Shown here piece after piece: positions 9,213 through 19,046 of a stretch of DNA of 64,000 nt. Made by a program: the position numbers and the translations under genes. The notes below the pieces were generated by a model that saw only the letters and a program-made list of their open reading frames with translations, had not been told where the DNA came from and made no database searches. Position 1 is the stretch's first letter; every line of letters starts with the position of its first letter. The stretch lies in contig NC_016946.1 in assembly GCF_000277125.1 (NCBI RefSeq), positions 2,108,001-2,172,000 of the forward strand, given 5' to 3'. Origin of the DNA: Mycobacterium intracellulare ATCC 13950. Its GTDB lineage: Bacteria; Actinomycetota; Actinomycetes; Mycobacteriales; Mycobacteriaceae.

Positions 9213-10490
9213 GTGACCAGGAATCAGCGCGACCCCTACGACGACTTCGACCGTCAGCGACGGGTGACCGAAGCCGCGAAGACCGCGGGTCTGCCGGGCA
9301 CCGAAGGTCAGCACCGCACCGACTTCGCCCGCGACCGCGCCCGGGTGCTGCACAGCGCCGCCCTGCGCCGGCTGGCCGACAAGACCCAGGTCGTCGGGCC
9401 GCGGGAAGGGGACACGCCGCGCACCCGGCTGACGCACTCCCTCGAGGTCGCCCAGATCGGGCGGGGAATGGCCGTCGGCCTGGGCTGCGACCTCGACCTG
9501 GTCGACCTGGCCGGCCTGGCCCACGACATCGGCCACCCGCCCTACGGCCACAACGGCGAGCGCGCCCTCGACGAGGTCGCGGCGAACTATGGCGGCTTCG
9601 AGGGCAACGCCCAGAATTTCCGAATCCTGACCAGCCTCGAGCCCAAAGTGCTTGACGCCCAAGGCAACAGCGCGGGTCTGAACCTGACTCGCGCGTCGCT
9701 GGACGCGGTCACCAAATACCCGTGGTTCCGCGGCGAAGGCCATGGGAGCGCGGCGCGCAAGTTCGGGTTCTACGACGCCGACCGCGAGGCGGCGGCCTGG
9801 ATGCGCGCGGGCGCCCCGGAGGGCCGGATGTGCCTGGAGGCGCAGGTGATGGACTGGGCCGACGACGTGGCCTATTCGGTGCACGACGTGGAGGACGGCG
9901 TCGTCTCCCAACGCATCGACCTGCGGGTGCTGGCCGACGACGACGAGGCGGCCGCGCTGGCCAAACTCGGCGAGACCGAATTTTCCCGGGTGCGCGCCGA
10001 CGATTTCATGGCGGCCGCGCGACGGCTGTCGGCGCTGCCGGTGGTCGCCGCCGTGGGCAAGTACGACGCCACGCTCGCGGCGTCGGTCGCGCTCAAGCGG
10101 CTGACCAGCGAGCTGGTCGGGAGGTTCGCCTCGGCCGCCATAGCCACCACCCGCGCGGCGGCCGGACCCGGACCGTTGGTGCGCTACCGGGCCGAGCTGC
10201 AGGTTCCCGATCTGGTGCGGGCCGAGGTCGCGCTGCTGAAAATCCTGGCGCTGCAGTTCATCATGTCCGATCCGCGGCATCAGGAAACCCAGGCCGGTCA
10301 GCGTGAGCGCATCCACCGGGTGGCCCACTGGCTGTACGCGGGAGCCCCCCGAACCCTCGACCCGGTCTTCGCTGCGGCCTTCAACACCGCGGCCGACGAC
10401 GGCGCCCGGTGGCGGGTCATCGTCGATCAAATCGCCTCCTACACCGAGGGCCGGCTGGAACGGATCGACGCCCGCCAGGCCGGCCCGTAG
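9213..10490 (+). CDS. dgt: Deoxyguanosinetriphosphate triphosphohydrolase-like protein
   Basis: This HD-domain enzyme is predicted to hydrolyse dGTP (or other dNTPs) to nucleoside and triphosphate. The metal-binding residues are visible in [13 protein letters not shown] and the HD signature [15 protein letters not shown], and a later D in [13 protein letters not shown] completes the site. GTG 9213 gives 425 aa and begins just before the conserved [11 protein letters not shown] stretch, so it is preferred over the long open extension from 9033, which runs over the promoter of the neighbouring TPM gene. It precedes sodC-like and dnaG on the same strand. Confidence 0.93.
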   Translation: MTRNQRDPYDDFDRQRRVTEAAKTAGLPGTEGQHRTDFARDRARVLHSAALRRLADKTQVVGPREGDTPRTRLTHSLEVAQIGRGMAVGLGCDLDLVDLAGLAHDIGHPPYGHNGERALDEVAANYGGFEGNAQNFRILTSLEPKVLDAQGNSAGLNLTRASLDAVTKYPWFRGEGHGSAARKFGFYDADREAAAWMRAGAPEGRMCLEAQVMDWADDVAYSVHDVEDGVVSQRIDLRVLADDDEAAALAKLGETEFSRVRADDFMAAARRLSALPVVAAVGKYDATLAASVALKRLTSELVGRFASAAIATTRAAAGPGPLVRYRAELQVPDLVRAEVALLKILALQFIMSDPRHQETQAGQRERIHRVAHWLYAGAPRTLDPVFAAAFNTAADDGARWRVIVDQIASYTEGRLERIDARQAGP

Positions 10491-10557
10491 CGGGTCGTGG
10501 GGCGCAACTCGTGCGGCCCGGGGATCGGCGCGGCCGCCGCGAGTTAGGCTGCCCGAC

Positions 10558-11175
10558 ATGAAGAAATTCAGCGGCTCGCCTTTGATGGCCTCCCTTCTGA
10601 TGGGGCTTCCCGTCGTCGCCATGACCGCCTGTAGTTCACCGCAGCACGAGAGCAGCCAGCCGGGCACCACCCCGCCGGTGAAAACCGCCGCACCGACGTC
10701 CTCCGGGGAGGCGACGACCCCGGCACCCGCCGGCGGCTCGCTCAGCGCGGAGTTGAAGACACCTGACGGCCGGACGGCGGCCACCGCGACCTTCGACTTC
10801 ACCGGCAACTATGTGACCGTCACCGTCAAGACGGTGGCGACCGGCATCCTGACCCCCGGCCTGCACGGCCTGCACGTCCACGAGATCGGCAAGTGCGAGC
10901 CGAACTCGGTGGCCCCCACCGGCGGTGCGCCGGGCAACTTCTTGTCCGCCGGCGGCCACTACCAGGCGCCCGGCCACACCGGCAAGCCCGAGAGCGGCGA
11001 CCTGGCGACGCTCGAGGTGCGCCAGGACGGCGCGGCCTACCTGGTCACCACCACCGATTCGTTCACCCGGGACGACCTGCTGGCCGGTACCAAGACCGCG
11101 CTGATGCTGCACGGCGCCCAGGACACCGAGAACGCGATGGATCGCGTCGCGTGCGGCGTCATCGGAACGGGATAG
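10558..11175 (+). CDS. Compact Cu(,Zn) superoxide dismutase-like lipoprotein
   Basis: A 205-aa exported protein that would dismutate superoxide at the cell surface. A signal peptide ends in a lipobox-like MTAC with Cys25, then a Thr/Pro-rich linker. The SodC barrel follows, with copper ligands in GLHVHEIGKC, the bridging His in SAGGHY, a further His in LMLHG, the disulfide Cys pair (KCEPNS, VACGV) and the active-site Arg in DRVACG. Compared with M. tuberculosis SodC (240 aa, recalled), the segment between the last copper His and that Arg is about 25 residues shorter. It sits between dgt and dnaG, which are adjacent in H37Rv, so it is an insertion or a lineage-specific loss elsewhere. Confidence 0.85.
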   Translation: MKKFSGSPLMASLLMGLPVVAMTACSSPQHESSQPGTTPPVKTAAPTSSGEATTPAPAGGSLSAELKTPDGRTAATATFDFTGNYVTVTVKTVATGILTPGLHGLHVHEIGKCEPNSVAPTGGAPGNFLSAGGHYQAPGHTGKPESGDLATLEVRQDGAAYLVTTTDSFTRDDLLAGTKTALMLHGAQDTENAMDRVACGVIGTG

Positions 11176-11205
11176 CGTTCGCCGCCGCGCGCTTAGACTG
11201 AGCCG

Positions 11206-13158
11206 ATGTCAAGCCCGGCAAGTTCACGGAGCGACGGCGACGCGCGCGCCCGGGGCCGCGGCCGGATTCCGGACCGCGACATCGCCGCCATCCGCGAGCG
11301 GGTGCGCATCGACGAAGTGGTCGGCGATTACGTGCAGTTGCGGCGCGCGGGCGCGGATTCGCTCAAGGGGCTGTGTCCGTTTCACGACGAGAAGTCGCCG
11401 TCGTTTCACGTCCGCCCCAACCACGGCCACTTCCACTGCTTCGGCTGCGGCGAGGGTGGCGACGTGTACGCCTTCATCCAGAAGATCGAGCACGTCAGCT
11501 TCGTCGAGGCGGTCGAGCTGCTCGCCGACCGGATCGGTCACACCATCACCTACTCCGGCCCGGCGACCAGTGTGCAGCGCGACCGCGGCAGCCGAAGCCG
11601 GCTCGTCGCGGCCAACGCGGCCGCGGCGGAGTTCTACGCCGCGGCGCTGGAATCCGACGAGGCGGCGCCGGCACGGCAGTATCTGACCGAGCGCAACTTC
11701 GATGCCGAGGCGGCCCGTCGCTTCGGTTGCGGGTTCGCGCCGTCGGGCTGGGACTCACTGACAAAGCACTTGGTGCGCAAGGGTTTCGAGTTCAAAGAGC
11801 TGGAAGCGGCGGGCCTGTCGCGGCAGGGGCGCCGCGGGCCGATGGACCGCTTCCACCGCCGCCTGCTCTGGCCCATCCGTTCCTCGGCCGGCGAGGTGAT
11901 CGGTTTCGGCGCCCGGCGGCTCTTCGACGACGACCCGATGGAAGCCAAGTACATCAACACCCCGGAGACGCTGCTGTACAAGAAGTCGAACGTGATGTTC
12001 GGCATCGACTTGGCCAAACGCGACATCGCCAAGGGTCATCAGGCCGTCGTCGTTGAGGGCTACACCGACGTGATGGCGATGCATCTGGCCGGGGTCACCA
12101 CCGCCGTGGCGTCGTGCGGCACCGCGTTCGGCGACGAGCACCTGGCGATGCTGCGCCGACTGATGATGGACGACAGCTTCTTTCGCGGCGAGCTGATCTA
12201 CGTGTTCGACGGCGACGCGGCCGGGCGGGCCGCCGCCCTCAAGGCGTTCGGCGGCGAGCAGAACCTGGCGGGTCAATCGTTCGTGGCCGTCGCGCCGGAC
12301 GGCATGGACCCCTGCGATCTCCGGCTGAAGTCCGGCGACGGCGCCCTGCGCGACCTGGTGGCCCGGCGAACGCCGTTGTTCGAGTTCGCAATCCGGTCGG
12401 CGCTCGCCGAGATGGACCTGGACAGCGCCGAGGGCCGGGTGGCCGCGCTGCGGCGCTGCGTGCCCATGGTGGGCCAGATCAAGGACCCCACGCTGCGCGA
12501 CGAGTACGCCCGCCAGCTCGCCGGGTGGGTCGGCTGGGACGACGTCGCGCAGGTCATCGACCGGGTGCGCGGCCAATCCAAGAACGCCAAAATCCCGGCC
12601 CGCGGCGGCGCCGGACCCAAGGCGTCGCGGCGCGCGGAGCAACCCGCCGCCGCGGCCCATGCCGCGGCCAGCCGTCCCGACCCCCGCGACCCCACCCTGT
12701 GGCCCCAACGGGAGGCACTCAAGTCGGCGTTGCAGTATCCGGCGCTGGCCGGCCCGGTCTTCGACACGCTGACCGTCGAGAGCTTCACCCACCCCGGCTA
12801 CGCCGCCATCCGCGCGGCGATCGAGACCGCAGGCGGCACGTCGAGCGGGGTCACCGGGGCGCAGTGGCTCGAGGTGGTGCGCGATCGGGCGTCGTCGCCC
12901 TTGACGGCCGCGCTGATCAGCGAGCTGGGCGTCGAGGCCATCCAGGTCGACGAGGAGAAAATGCCGCGCTACATCGCCGGCGTGCTGGCCCGCCTGCAAG
13001 AGGTGTGGATGGGCCGGCAGATCGCCGAGGTGAAGTCGAAGTTGCAGCGCATGTCGCCGATCGAACAGGGCGACGAGTATCACGCGTTGTTCGGCGACCT
13101 GGTAGCGATGGAGGCCTACCGGCGCAGCCTGCTGGAGCAGGCTAGCGGCGACGAGTAG
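11206..13158 (+). CDS. dnaG: DNA primase DnaG
   Basis: DnaG makes RNA primers for the replisome. The 650-aa product shows the CHC2 zinc finger (Cys57, His60, Cys78, Cys81 in LCPFHDEKSPSFHV and FHCFGCGEGGD). The TOPRIM core has the acidic Glu in VVVEGYTDVMAMH and the DGDAAGR loop. A C-terminal helicase-binding domain follows after a low-complexity linker near residues 465-500. ATG 11206 gives a length close to the M. tuberculosis enzyme (639 aa, recalled). Its 3' end overlaps the convergent gene at 13142 by 17 bp. Confidence 0.96.
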   Translation: MSSPASSRSDGDARARGRGRIPDRDIAAIRERVRIDEVVGDYVQLRRAGADSLKGLCPFHDEKSPSFHVRPNHGHFHCFGCGEGGDVYAFIQKIEHVSFVEAVELLADRIGHTITYSGPATSVQRDRGSRSRLVAANAAAAEFYAAALESDEAAPARQYLTERNFDAEAARRFGCGFAPSGWDSLTKHLVRKGFEFKELEAAGLSRQGRRGPMDRFHRRLLWPIRSSAGEVIGFGARRLFDDDPMEAKYINTPETLLYKKSNVMFGIDLAKRDIAKGHQAVVVEGYTDVMAMHLAGVTTAVASCGTAFGDEHLAMLRRLMMDDSFFRGELIYVFDGDAAGRAAALKAFGGEQNLAGQSFVAVAPDGMDPCDLRLKSGDGALRDLVARRTPLFEFAIRSALAEMDLDSAEGRVAALRRCVPMVGQIKDPTLRDEYARQLAGWVGWDDVAQVIDRVRGQSKNAKIPARGGAGPKASRRAEQPAAAAHAAASRPDPRDPTLWPQREALKSALQYPALAGPVFDTLTVESFTHPGYAAIRAAIETAGGTSSGVTGAQWLEVVRDRASSPLTAALISELGVEAIQVDEEKMPRYIAGVLARLQEVWMGRQIAEVKSKLQRMSPIEQGDEYHALFGDLVAMEAYRRSLLEQASGDE

Positions 13159-13450
13159 AGGTCTCGAGCTCCTCGTCGGGCAGCGGCTCGACGTCGCGTT
13201 CCATGATGGCGGTTTGGTCGTCGATCTGCGCCAGCGTGACAAAGCCGGCGTCCGGGGAGATCCGGTTCGCGATCTTGCGGCGTCCCCCCTCGATCATCGA
13301 CTTGGCCACCGGGCTGCTGGTCAGCGCTCGATAGGTGCCGACGATCTGCTCGTATCGCCGACGACCGGCTTTCGAGCCCAGCACGTAACCCAGTCCCAGC
13401 ACCACGACATACCGGATCAAAGCGTTCCTCCCGACTATCGATGGCTCCAT
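13142..13450 (-). CDS. Small YtxH-like membrane-associated protein (Rv2342-like)
   Basis: The product is up to 102 aa, with one hydrophobic helix near the N-terminus (YVVVLGLGYVLGSKAGRRRY) followed by a basic, charged soluble part. The GYVLGSKAGRRRYEQI pattern is typical of YtxH-like proteins. Position between dnaG and tRNA-Asn matches Rv2342. The start may be the ATG at 13450 or a later codon before IRYVVV. The function is unknown. It converges with dnaG and overlaps it by 17 bp. Confidence 0.75.
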   Translation of the reverse strand: MEPSIVGRNALIRYVVVLGLGYVLGSKAGRRRYEQIVGTYRALTSSPVAKSMIEGGRRKIANRISPDAGFVTLAQIDDQTAIMERDVEPLPDEELETSTRRR

Positions 13451-13562
13451 CCTGCCTCACCGGGTGGGGTGCGTGCGCGGTCGACCGGGTGAGACGGTGG
13501 CGACCCGCGCCAGTTGGGCGCGGTCGTGCCAGTACGCTAGAGTCGTCCCGCGATCGGGTTAG

Positions 13563-13635
<73 letters not shown>

Positions 13636-13663
13636 CAGCAAAATTCAGCGGGCCGCCCGGCCG

Positions 13664-15049
13664 TCACTGCCCGCTCGCGATACCGGCCGGATTTCCCGCC
13701 CATCCCGGCGTCGGCGACAAACCCAGATGCTCGCGCAGCGTGTGGCCGCGGTACTCGGTGCGGAAGCTGCCGCGCTCCTGCAGCAGCGGGACCACCTTGT
13801 CGACGAACTCGTCGAGGCCGTGCGGCGTCAGGTGCGGCACCAGGATGAAGCCGTCGCAGGCGTCCGACTGCACGTAGCGGTCGATCTCGGCGGCCACCTG
13901 CTGCGGCGTTCCGACGAACTGCTGGCGGCTGGTCACCTCGATGATCAGCTCCCGGATCGAGAGGTTTTCGGCCTCCGCTCGCGCCCGCCAGGTTTGGGCG
14001 ACCGTCGTGGGATCGCCGTGCCGGACGCGTCCCCTCGTGATGTTCGGGTTCTCGACGGGGTCGACGTCGGGCAGGGGTCCGTCGGGATCGTAGGCCGACA
14101 GGTCCACGCCCCACACCTGCTCGAGAAACGCGATCGCGGTCGGACCGCTGACCTGCTGCTCGCGGATGTGGCGCGCGTTGTCCTGCGCCTCGTCGGGGGT
14201 GTCTCCCAGCGCGAACGTCGCGCCGGGCAGGACCTTGAGCTGGTCGGGGTCGCGCCCGTGGGCGGCGGCGCGGCCCTTCACGTCGGCGTAGTAGCGCTGC
14301 CCCGCCTCGAGCGAACCGTGCAGCGTGAACAGGGCGTCGGCGTGCCTGGCGCCGAAGTCGCGGCCGTCGCTGGAGTCACCGGCCTGCAACAGCACGGGGT
14401 GGCCTTGCGGCCCGGCGGGCAGCGCGGCCACGCCGTGGACGCCGAACTGCGGACCGAAATGGTCGACGACGTGGATGCGCGTCGGGTCGGCGTAGGTGCC
14501 GGCGTCGACGTCGGCGATCACGGCGTCGGGTGCCCAGCTGTCCCAGAACTTGCGCGCGACGCGGATGAACTCCTCGGCCCGGTGGTATCGGTCGGCGTGG
14601 GCGAGGAATCCGCCGCGGCGGAAGTTCTCCCCGGTGAACGCGTCGGAGGAGGTGACCATGTTCCACGCCGCACGCCCGTCGGACAGGTGGTCCAGCGTCG
14701 CGAATTGCCTTGCCACCTCGAAGGGTTCGTTGAAGGTGGTGTTGATGGTGCCGGCCAGGCCGAGTCGGTCGGTCACCGCGGCGAGCGCGGCCAGCACGGT
14801 GAACGTGTCGGGACGGCCGACGACGTCGAGATCGTGGATTTTGCCGCGGTGCTCGCGCAGCCGCAGCCCCTCGGCAAGGAAGAAGAAGTCGAACAGCCCC
14901 CGCTCGGCGGTCTGGGCAAGGTGCACAAACGATTCGAACGCGATCTGGCTGCCCGCGCTCGGATCCGACCACACCGTCGTGTTGTTCACCCCGGGGAAGT
15001 GGGCGCCCAGGTGTATCTGCTTGCGCTGTCCCGCATCTCGAACGGTCAT
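13664..15049 (-). CDS. LLM-class flavin-dependent monooxygenase, NtaA/SnaA/DszA type
   Basis: A 461-aa TIM-barrel enzyme that would use reduced FMN and oxygen to oxidise a small substrate. Landmarks are HLGAHFPGVNNTTVW at the N-terminus, LGLAGTINTTFNEPF, the DHLSDGRAAWNMVTS segment and LLQAGDSSDGRDFGA, all typical of the NtaA/SnaA/DszA branch that handles nitrilotriacetate, sulfones and related compounds. The start at 15049 overlaps the previous stop by ATGA, which is why I prefer it to the ATG at 15064. It is the last gene of a three-monooxygenase operon. The substrate is not deducible. Confidence 0.88.
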   Translation of the reverse strand: MTVRDAGQRKQIHLGAHFPGVNNTTVWSDPSAGSQIAFESFVHLAQTAERGLFDFFFLAEGLRLREHRGKIHDLDVVGRPDTFTVLAALAAVTDRLGLAGTINTTFNEPFEVARQFATLDHLSDGRAAWNMVTSSDAFTGENFRRGGFLAHADRYHRAEEFIRVARKFWDSWAPDAVIADVDAGTYADPTRIHVVDHFGPQFGVHGVAALPAGPQGHPVLLQAGDSSDGRDFGARHADALFTLHGSLEAGQRYYADVKGRAAAHGRDPDQLKVLPGATFALGDTPDEAQDNARHIREQQVSGPTAIAFLEQVWGVDLSAYDPDGPLPDVDPVENPNITRGRVRHGDPTTVAQTWRARAEAENLSIRELIIEVTSRQQFVGTPQQVAAEIDRYVQSDACDGFILVPHLTPHGLDEFVDKVVPLLQERGSFRTEYRGHTLREHLGLSPTPGWAGNPAGIASGQ

Positions 15050-16167
15050 CCGGTCAGCCCCCACCGTTTGGCGATCAGTTCATGCGAGCGCAGCCGGTCG
15101 GCGTGCCGGTGGGTGACGGACGTGATGACAAGTTCGTCGGCACCGGTGACCCGGCGCAGCAGCTCGAGCCGGTCGGCGACCTCATCGGGGTTGCCGACGA
15201 ATTGTGTTGAAGTGCGGTCGGCCACCAATGCCTGCTGGGCCTCGGTCAGGGGTTCGCAGAAGTCGGGATCCGGGTAGGGGATCGCGCCCCGGCCGCTACG
15301 AATGGAATACACCCAGTGGCCGTAACTGGACGCGAGGTAGCGCGCGGTGGCGCTGTCCTCGGCGACCACGACGTCGGCCGACACCACCACGTACGGCCGC
15401 GCCAGTCGGGCGGAGGGGCGGAAGGCGTTGCGGTACGCGGTGATCGCGTCGAGCGCGGTGCCGGGGGTGATGTGGTAACTGGCGACGAACGGAAGCCCGC
15501 GGGCGCCGGCCACCTCGGCGCTCTGTCCCTTGGTGCTGCCGAAGATCCACGGTGTCAGCTGCGCGTGTTCGCCGGGAACCGCCCGCAGCTGATGGCCGTC
15601 GACGGCGTAGGTGCCGTCCAGCATCGCTTCGATGTCGGCGACCTGGTCGGCGAAATCCGCCGGCTGCGCGCACGGTTGGGCGAGCACCGACGCCTGCGCC
15701 CGCATCCGTTCGGATCTCATCAGCGGGGTTTGGTCGAACGGTGTGGGGACGAGCAGGCCGTCGACGTCCCGCCACGGCTCGGGCGCGCGGTCGGGCTGGG
15801 GGGCGCGCGAGGTCGCGGCCTCTTGCCGCCGCTGCCCGGAGCGGCCCAGGCCCATGTCGATGCGGCCGGGATGCAACGCGTCGAGGATGCCGAAGCTCTC
15901 CACCACGGCAAGCGCCGTCGTGTGGCCGACCTGCACGGCGGCCGATCCGACGTGAATGCGTTCGGTGGCCGCGGCGATCTGGCCGATCAGCGTCACCGGT
16001 GACGAGCTGGCCACCGCGACGAAGTGGTGCTCGGCGAGCCAGTAACGCTTGTAGCCCCATTGTTCGGCGTGCTGGGCCAGGTCGATGGTGTTGCGCAGCG
16101 CCGTCGCGGCGTCGCTGCCGGCGCTGATGGGTGCCAGGTCCAGGATCGACAGGGGAGTGAGGCTCAT
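15046..16167 (-). CDS. LLM-class flavin-dependent oxidoreductase, luciferase-like (MsnO8 type)
   Basis: A 373-aa bacterial-luciferase-like protein of the single-domain branch, with SLTPLSILDLAPISAGS, RYWLAEHHFVAVASSSP, RIHVGSAAVQVGHTTALAV and LHPGRIDMGLGRSG. These residues form the FMN phosphate site and barrel core. Both ends overlap neighbours by ATGA (start with the gene at 16164, stop with the gene at 13664), so the three enzymes are probably made in fixed ratio and may act on one pathway. No flavin reductase gene is nearby, so reduced flavin must come from elsewhere. Confidence 0.88.
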   Translation of the reverse strand: MSLTPLSILDLAPISAGSDAATALRNTIDLAQHAEQWGYKRYWLAEHHFVAVASSSPVTLIGQIAAATERIHVGSAAVQVGHTTALAVVESFGILDALHPGRIDMGLGRSGQRRQEAATSRAPQPDRAPEPWRDVDGLLVPTPFDQTPLMRSERMRAQASVLAQPCAQPADFADQVADIEAMLDGTYAVDGHQLRAVPGEHAQLTPWIFGSTKGQSAEVAGARGLPFVASYHITPGTALDAITAYRNAFRPSARLARPYVVVSADVVVAEDSATARYLASSYGHWVYSIRSGRGAIPYPDPDFCEPLTEAQQALVADRTSTQFVGNPDEVADRLELLRRVTGADELVITSVTHRHADRLRSHELIAKRWGLTG

Positions 16168-17285
16168 GACGGCGCCGTCGCGTAGCGGTTGGGGGCGGGC
16201 GCCAGGCCGAGGCGGTCGCGCAGCGTCTCGCCCTCGCGGTAGCGGGTGCGGAACCGCCCGGCGCGCTGCAGCAGCGGCACCAGGTCGTCGACGATCGCGG
16301 GCAGGTCGATCGCGTTGACCGCGGGCCGCAGCCGCACCCCGTCGACCCCGGCGTCCTGCCAGGCGAGCAGCAGCTCCGCCAAATCGCTTGCGCGGCCATG
16401 GAACACGTGCGCGTCGGAGGAGATGGCCGCGCCCGGCGTCAGCGGATCCTCACCCAGCGACACCACCAGATCGGCGTAGGCCTGGATCGTGCGGCCCGCC
16501 GCACGCTGCGCGTGGCCGACCTCGGCCAGGATCGCGCGCAGCGATTCCTCGTCGCGTGGGGTGACGAACACCAGGTCGGCGCTGGCGGCGGCGAATTCGT
16601 AGACGCGCGGCGCGTGCGCCAGCGCCGCCACCACCGGCTGGCCCTGGGGAGGGCGCGGGGTGATGGACGGTCCCTTGACCGAGAAGTGCTCGCCGGCGAA
16701 GTCGATGTAGTGCAGCTTGTCGCGATCGATGTAGCGGCCGGTCGCCACGTCGCGGATGACGGCGCCGTCCTCCCAGCTGTCCCAGAGGCGGCGCACCACC
16801 TCCACGGCGTCGGCGGCCTCGCGGAAAAGTTCGTCGCCGTCGGGGGCGGATCGCCGGCCGAACAGCGCCGCCTCGTGTGCCGTCGCGCTCACCCGCACCT
16901 GCCAGCCGGCCCGGCCGTGCGAAATATGGTCAAGCGTCGCAATCGCTTTCGAGACATGGAACGGCTCGGTGTGGGTGACCGTCGCGACGGGGATGAGTCC
17001 GATGTGTGCGGTGACCGGCGCGATGCGCGCGGCCACGAGCGTGGCGTCGGCGCGCCCCGCCAGGCGCCGCGGCGAGATCTCGGGCCGGCGGCCCGGCTGC
17101 GCATCCAGGCTGTCGTCGATGGTCAGGAAGTCCAGCAGGCCACGTTCGGCGGTGGCGGCCAGCGCGGCCCAGTATCGCCCGCTGAGTTGCCCGCCGCCGG
17201 TTGCGTTGTGCGCGAAGGCGTATCGCCACGCGTGGGGGTGCCACCCGTAGCCGTCGAGCCCCACGGCCAGATGCAGCTCGGTCAT
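16164..17285 (-). CDS. LLM-class flavin-dependent monooxygenase, first gene of the operon
   Basis: A 373-aa NtaA/DszA-like enzyme starting at ATG 17285 (MTELHLAVGLDGYGWHPH). It shares the TERGLLDFLTIDDSL, HIGLIPVATVTHTEPF and DHISHGRAGWQVRVS segments with its family. A longer frame back to 17369 has no good ribosome site. It lies 142 bp downstream of cysE on the same strand, so the operon could be an extension of the cysK-cysE unit or have its own promoter. The sulfur context makes a role in organosulfur scavenging attractive but unproven. Confidence 0.85.
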   Translation of the reverse strand: MTELHLAVGLDGYGWHPHAWRYAFAHNATGGGQLSGRYWAALAATAERGLLDFLTIDDSLDAQPGRRPEISPRRLAGRADATLVAARIAPVTAHIGLIPVATVTHTEPFHVSKAIATLDHISHGRAGWQVRVSATAHEAALFGRRSAPDGDELFREAADAVEVVRRLWDSWEDGAVIRDVATGRYIDRDKLHYIDFAGEHFSVKGPSITPRPPQGQPVVAALAHAPRVYEFAAASADLVFVTPRDEESLRAILAEVGHAQRAAGRTIQAYADLVVSLGEDPLTPGAAISSDAHVFHGRASDLAELLLAWQDAGVDGVRLRPAVNAIDLPAIVDDLVPLLQRAGRFRTRYREGETLRDRLGLAPAPNRYATAPS

Positions 17286-17427
17286 GACCGGGCCGCGGAA
17301 TCTGCCGTCGGGACGCCGTCGTGCATCGTGTCCATAACCCACTGTGCAACGCTCAGCGCGGCAATGCATTCCGGGGCGGAGTTAACGTCAGCGTGAGTAA
17401 TACTCTGCCGAGTTCATCGCCGAAGAA

Positions 17428-18111
17428 TCAGATGGAGAAGTCCTCGCCGTACCAGACTCCGGCTTCGGGGGGCCGGATGACGTGGTTGGTCTGCGCGCCG
17501 TCCGCCCGGGCCTCGAGTTTGGTCACCCGGGTCAGCAGCGACTGCAGGCTGACACCGACGAGATCGGGCATCATCGAGTCATCCGGACTGCCGGGACGGC
17601 TACGGCTGATGACCTGTCCGGGCACCCCGATGACCACCGCGCTGGACGGAACCTCTTTGACCACCACGGCGTTGGCGCCGATGCGGCTGTCGTCGCCGAT
17701 TTTTATCGCGCCCAAGACCTTTGCGCCCGCGCCGATGATCACCCGGTCGCCGATGGTGGGATGGCGCTTGCCGGTGTCCCTGCCGCTGCCGCCGAGGGTG
17801 ACGCCGTGGTAGATCGTCACGTCCTCGCCGACCTCGGCGGTCTCGCCGATCACCACGCCGGTGGCGTGATCGATGAACAGCCCGGGCCCCAGGACGGCGC
17901 CGGGGTGAATCTCGACGCCGGTCAGGATCCTGGTGATCTCGGCGGTGATGCGCGCGATCAGCCTCGCCCCGCGCAGCCACAGCCAGTGGTTGATGCGGTG
18001 AAGCCAGATGGCGTGCACCCCGGGATAGGCGAAGATCACCTGCAGCGTGGTCGGGGCGGCGGGGTCTCGCTCCCTGGCGGCCCGGATGTCGGTGCGAATG
18101 GCGTCGAGCAT
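17428..18111 (-). CDS. cysE: Serine O-acetyltransferase
   Basis: CysE acetylates serine with acetyl-CoA, the first committed step of cysteine synthesis. The 227-aa protein has a helical N-terminus and a C-terminal left-handed beta-helix of hexapeptide repeats, with the catalytic His region in [16 protein letters not shown] and [10 protein letters not shown]. It ends in DFSI: the C-terminal Ile normally inserts into the CysK active site to form the cysteine synthase complex. It follows cysK by only 2 bp between stop and start. Length agrees with Rv2335. Confidence 0.95.
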   Translation of the reverse strand: MLDAIRTDIRAARERDPAAPTTLQVIFAYPGVHAIWLHRINHWLWLRGARLIARITAEITRILTGVEIHPGAVLGPGLFIDHATGVVIGETAEVGEDVTIYHGVTLGGSGRDTGKRHPTIGDRVIIGAGAKVLGAIKIGDDSRIGANAVVVKEVPSSAVVIGVPGQVISRSRPGSPDDSMMPDLVGVSLQSLLTRVTKLEARADGAQTNHVIRPPEAGVWYGEDFSI

Positions 18112-18113
18112 GA

Positions 18114-19046
18114 CTAATCGGCCAGGTCGGCGAACAGCGGCGTGCTCAGGTAGCGCTCGCCGAAGTCGGGCAGCACGACGACGATGAGCTTTCCGGCGTT
18201 TTCCGGGCGGCGGGCGACCTTCAGCGCGGCCGCCAGCGCGGCCCCCGAGGAGATGCCGACCAGCAGTCCCTCTTCGGCGGCCAGCCGCCGGGCCAACGTC
18301 ATCGACTCTTCGTTGCCGACGGTGATGACCTCGTCCACCAGATCCATCGCCAGCACCGGCGGGACGAAACCGGCGCCGAGGCCCTGGATGGGGTGCGGCC
18401 CTTTCTGTCCACCGGAGAGCACCGGGGACCCCTCCGGCTCGACGGCGATGAATTGTGCGGAGGGCTTACGTTCTTTGATGACCTGAGCCACCCCGGTGAG
18501 GGTGCCGCCGGTCCCGACCCCGGCGACGAAGATGTCCACCTTGCCGTCGGTGTCGCGCCAGACTTCCTCCGCCGTTGTCTTACGGTGGATTTCGGGGTTG
18601 GCCGGGTTCTCGAACTGCTGCGGCACGAAGTACCGTTGGTCGCTCTTGGCCAATTCCTCGGCCTTGGCGATGGCGCCCGGCATGCCCTCCGGACCGGGTG
18701 TCAAGACGATCTCGGCGCCCAACGCGCGCAACAACATTCGCCGCTCGACGCTCATCGTCTCCGGCATGGTCAACACGCAGCGGTAGCCGCGTGCGGCCGC
18801 CACCAGCGCCAGCGCGATGCCGGTGTTCCCGCTCGTCGGTTCGAGAATGATCGTGTCCGGCTTGATCACGCCCGCCTTTTCGGCCGCGTCGATCATCGCG
18901 ACCCCGATGCGGTCCTTGACGCTGTTTCCCGGGTTGAAGAATTCCAGCTTGGCGACGACGTCGGCGACCGCACCGTCGGTGACCCTGTTGAGCCGGACCA
19001 GCGGGGTGTTTCCGATCAGTTCCGTGACGTTCTCGGCGATGCTCAT
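18114..19046 (-). CDS. cysK1: O-acetylserine sulfhydrylase (cysteine synthase A)
   Basis: This PLP enzyme makes cysteine from O-acetylserine and sulfide. Its 310 aa equal the length of M. tuberculosis CysK1. The PLP lysine lies in [13 protein letters not shown], the substrate loop is [13 protein letters not shown], the phosphate-binding loop is [12 protein letters not shown], and SSGAA near the C-terminus holds the pyridine nitrogen. It is the first gene of the cysK-cysE unit. Confidence 0.96.
   Translation of the reverse strand: MSIAENVTELIGNTPLVRLNRVTDGAVADVVAKLEFFNPGNSVKDRIGVAMIDAAEKAGVIKPDTIILEPTSGNTGIALALVAAARGYRCVLTMPETMSVERRMLLRALGAEIVLTPGPEGMPGAIAKAEELAKSDQRYFVPQQFENPANPEIHRKTTAEEVWRDTDGKVDIFVAGVGTGGTLTGVAQVIKERKPSAQFIAVEPEGSPVLSGGQKGPHPIQGLGAGFVPPVLAMDLVDEVITVGNEESMTLARRLAAEEGLLVGISSGAALAAALKVARRPENAGKLIVVVLPDFGERYLSTPLFADLAD

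Noticed and set aside
9135..10808. 557-aa open frame on the minus strand
   Set aside because: It is antisense to dgt and sodC-like, which have clear family motifs. Long antisense frames are expected in high-GC DNA.
11755..13242. 495-aa open frame on the minus strand
   Set aside because: Antisense to dnaG, with Arg/Gln/His-rich shadow composition.
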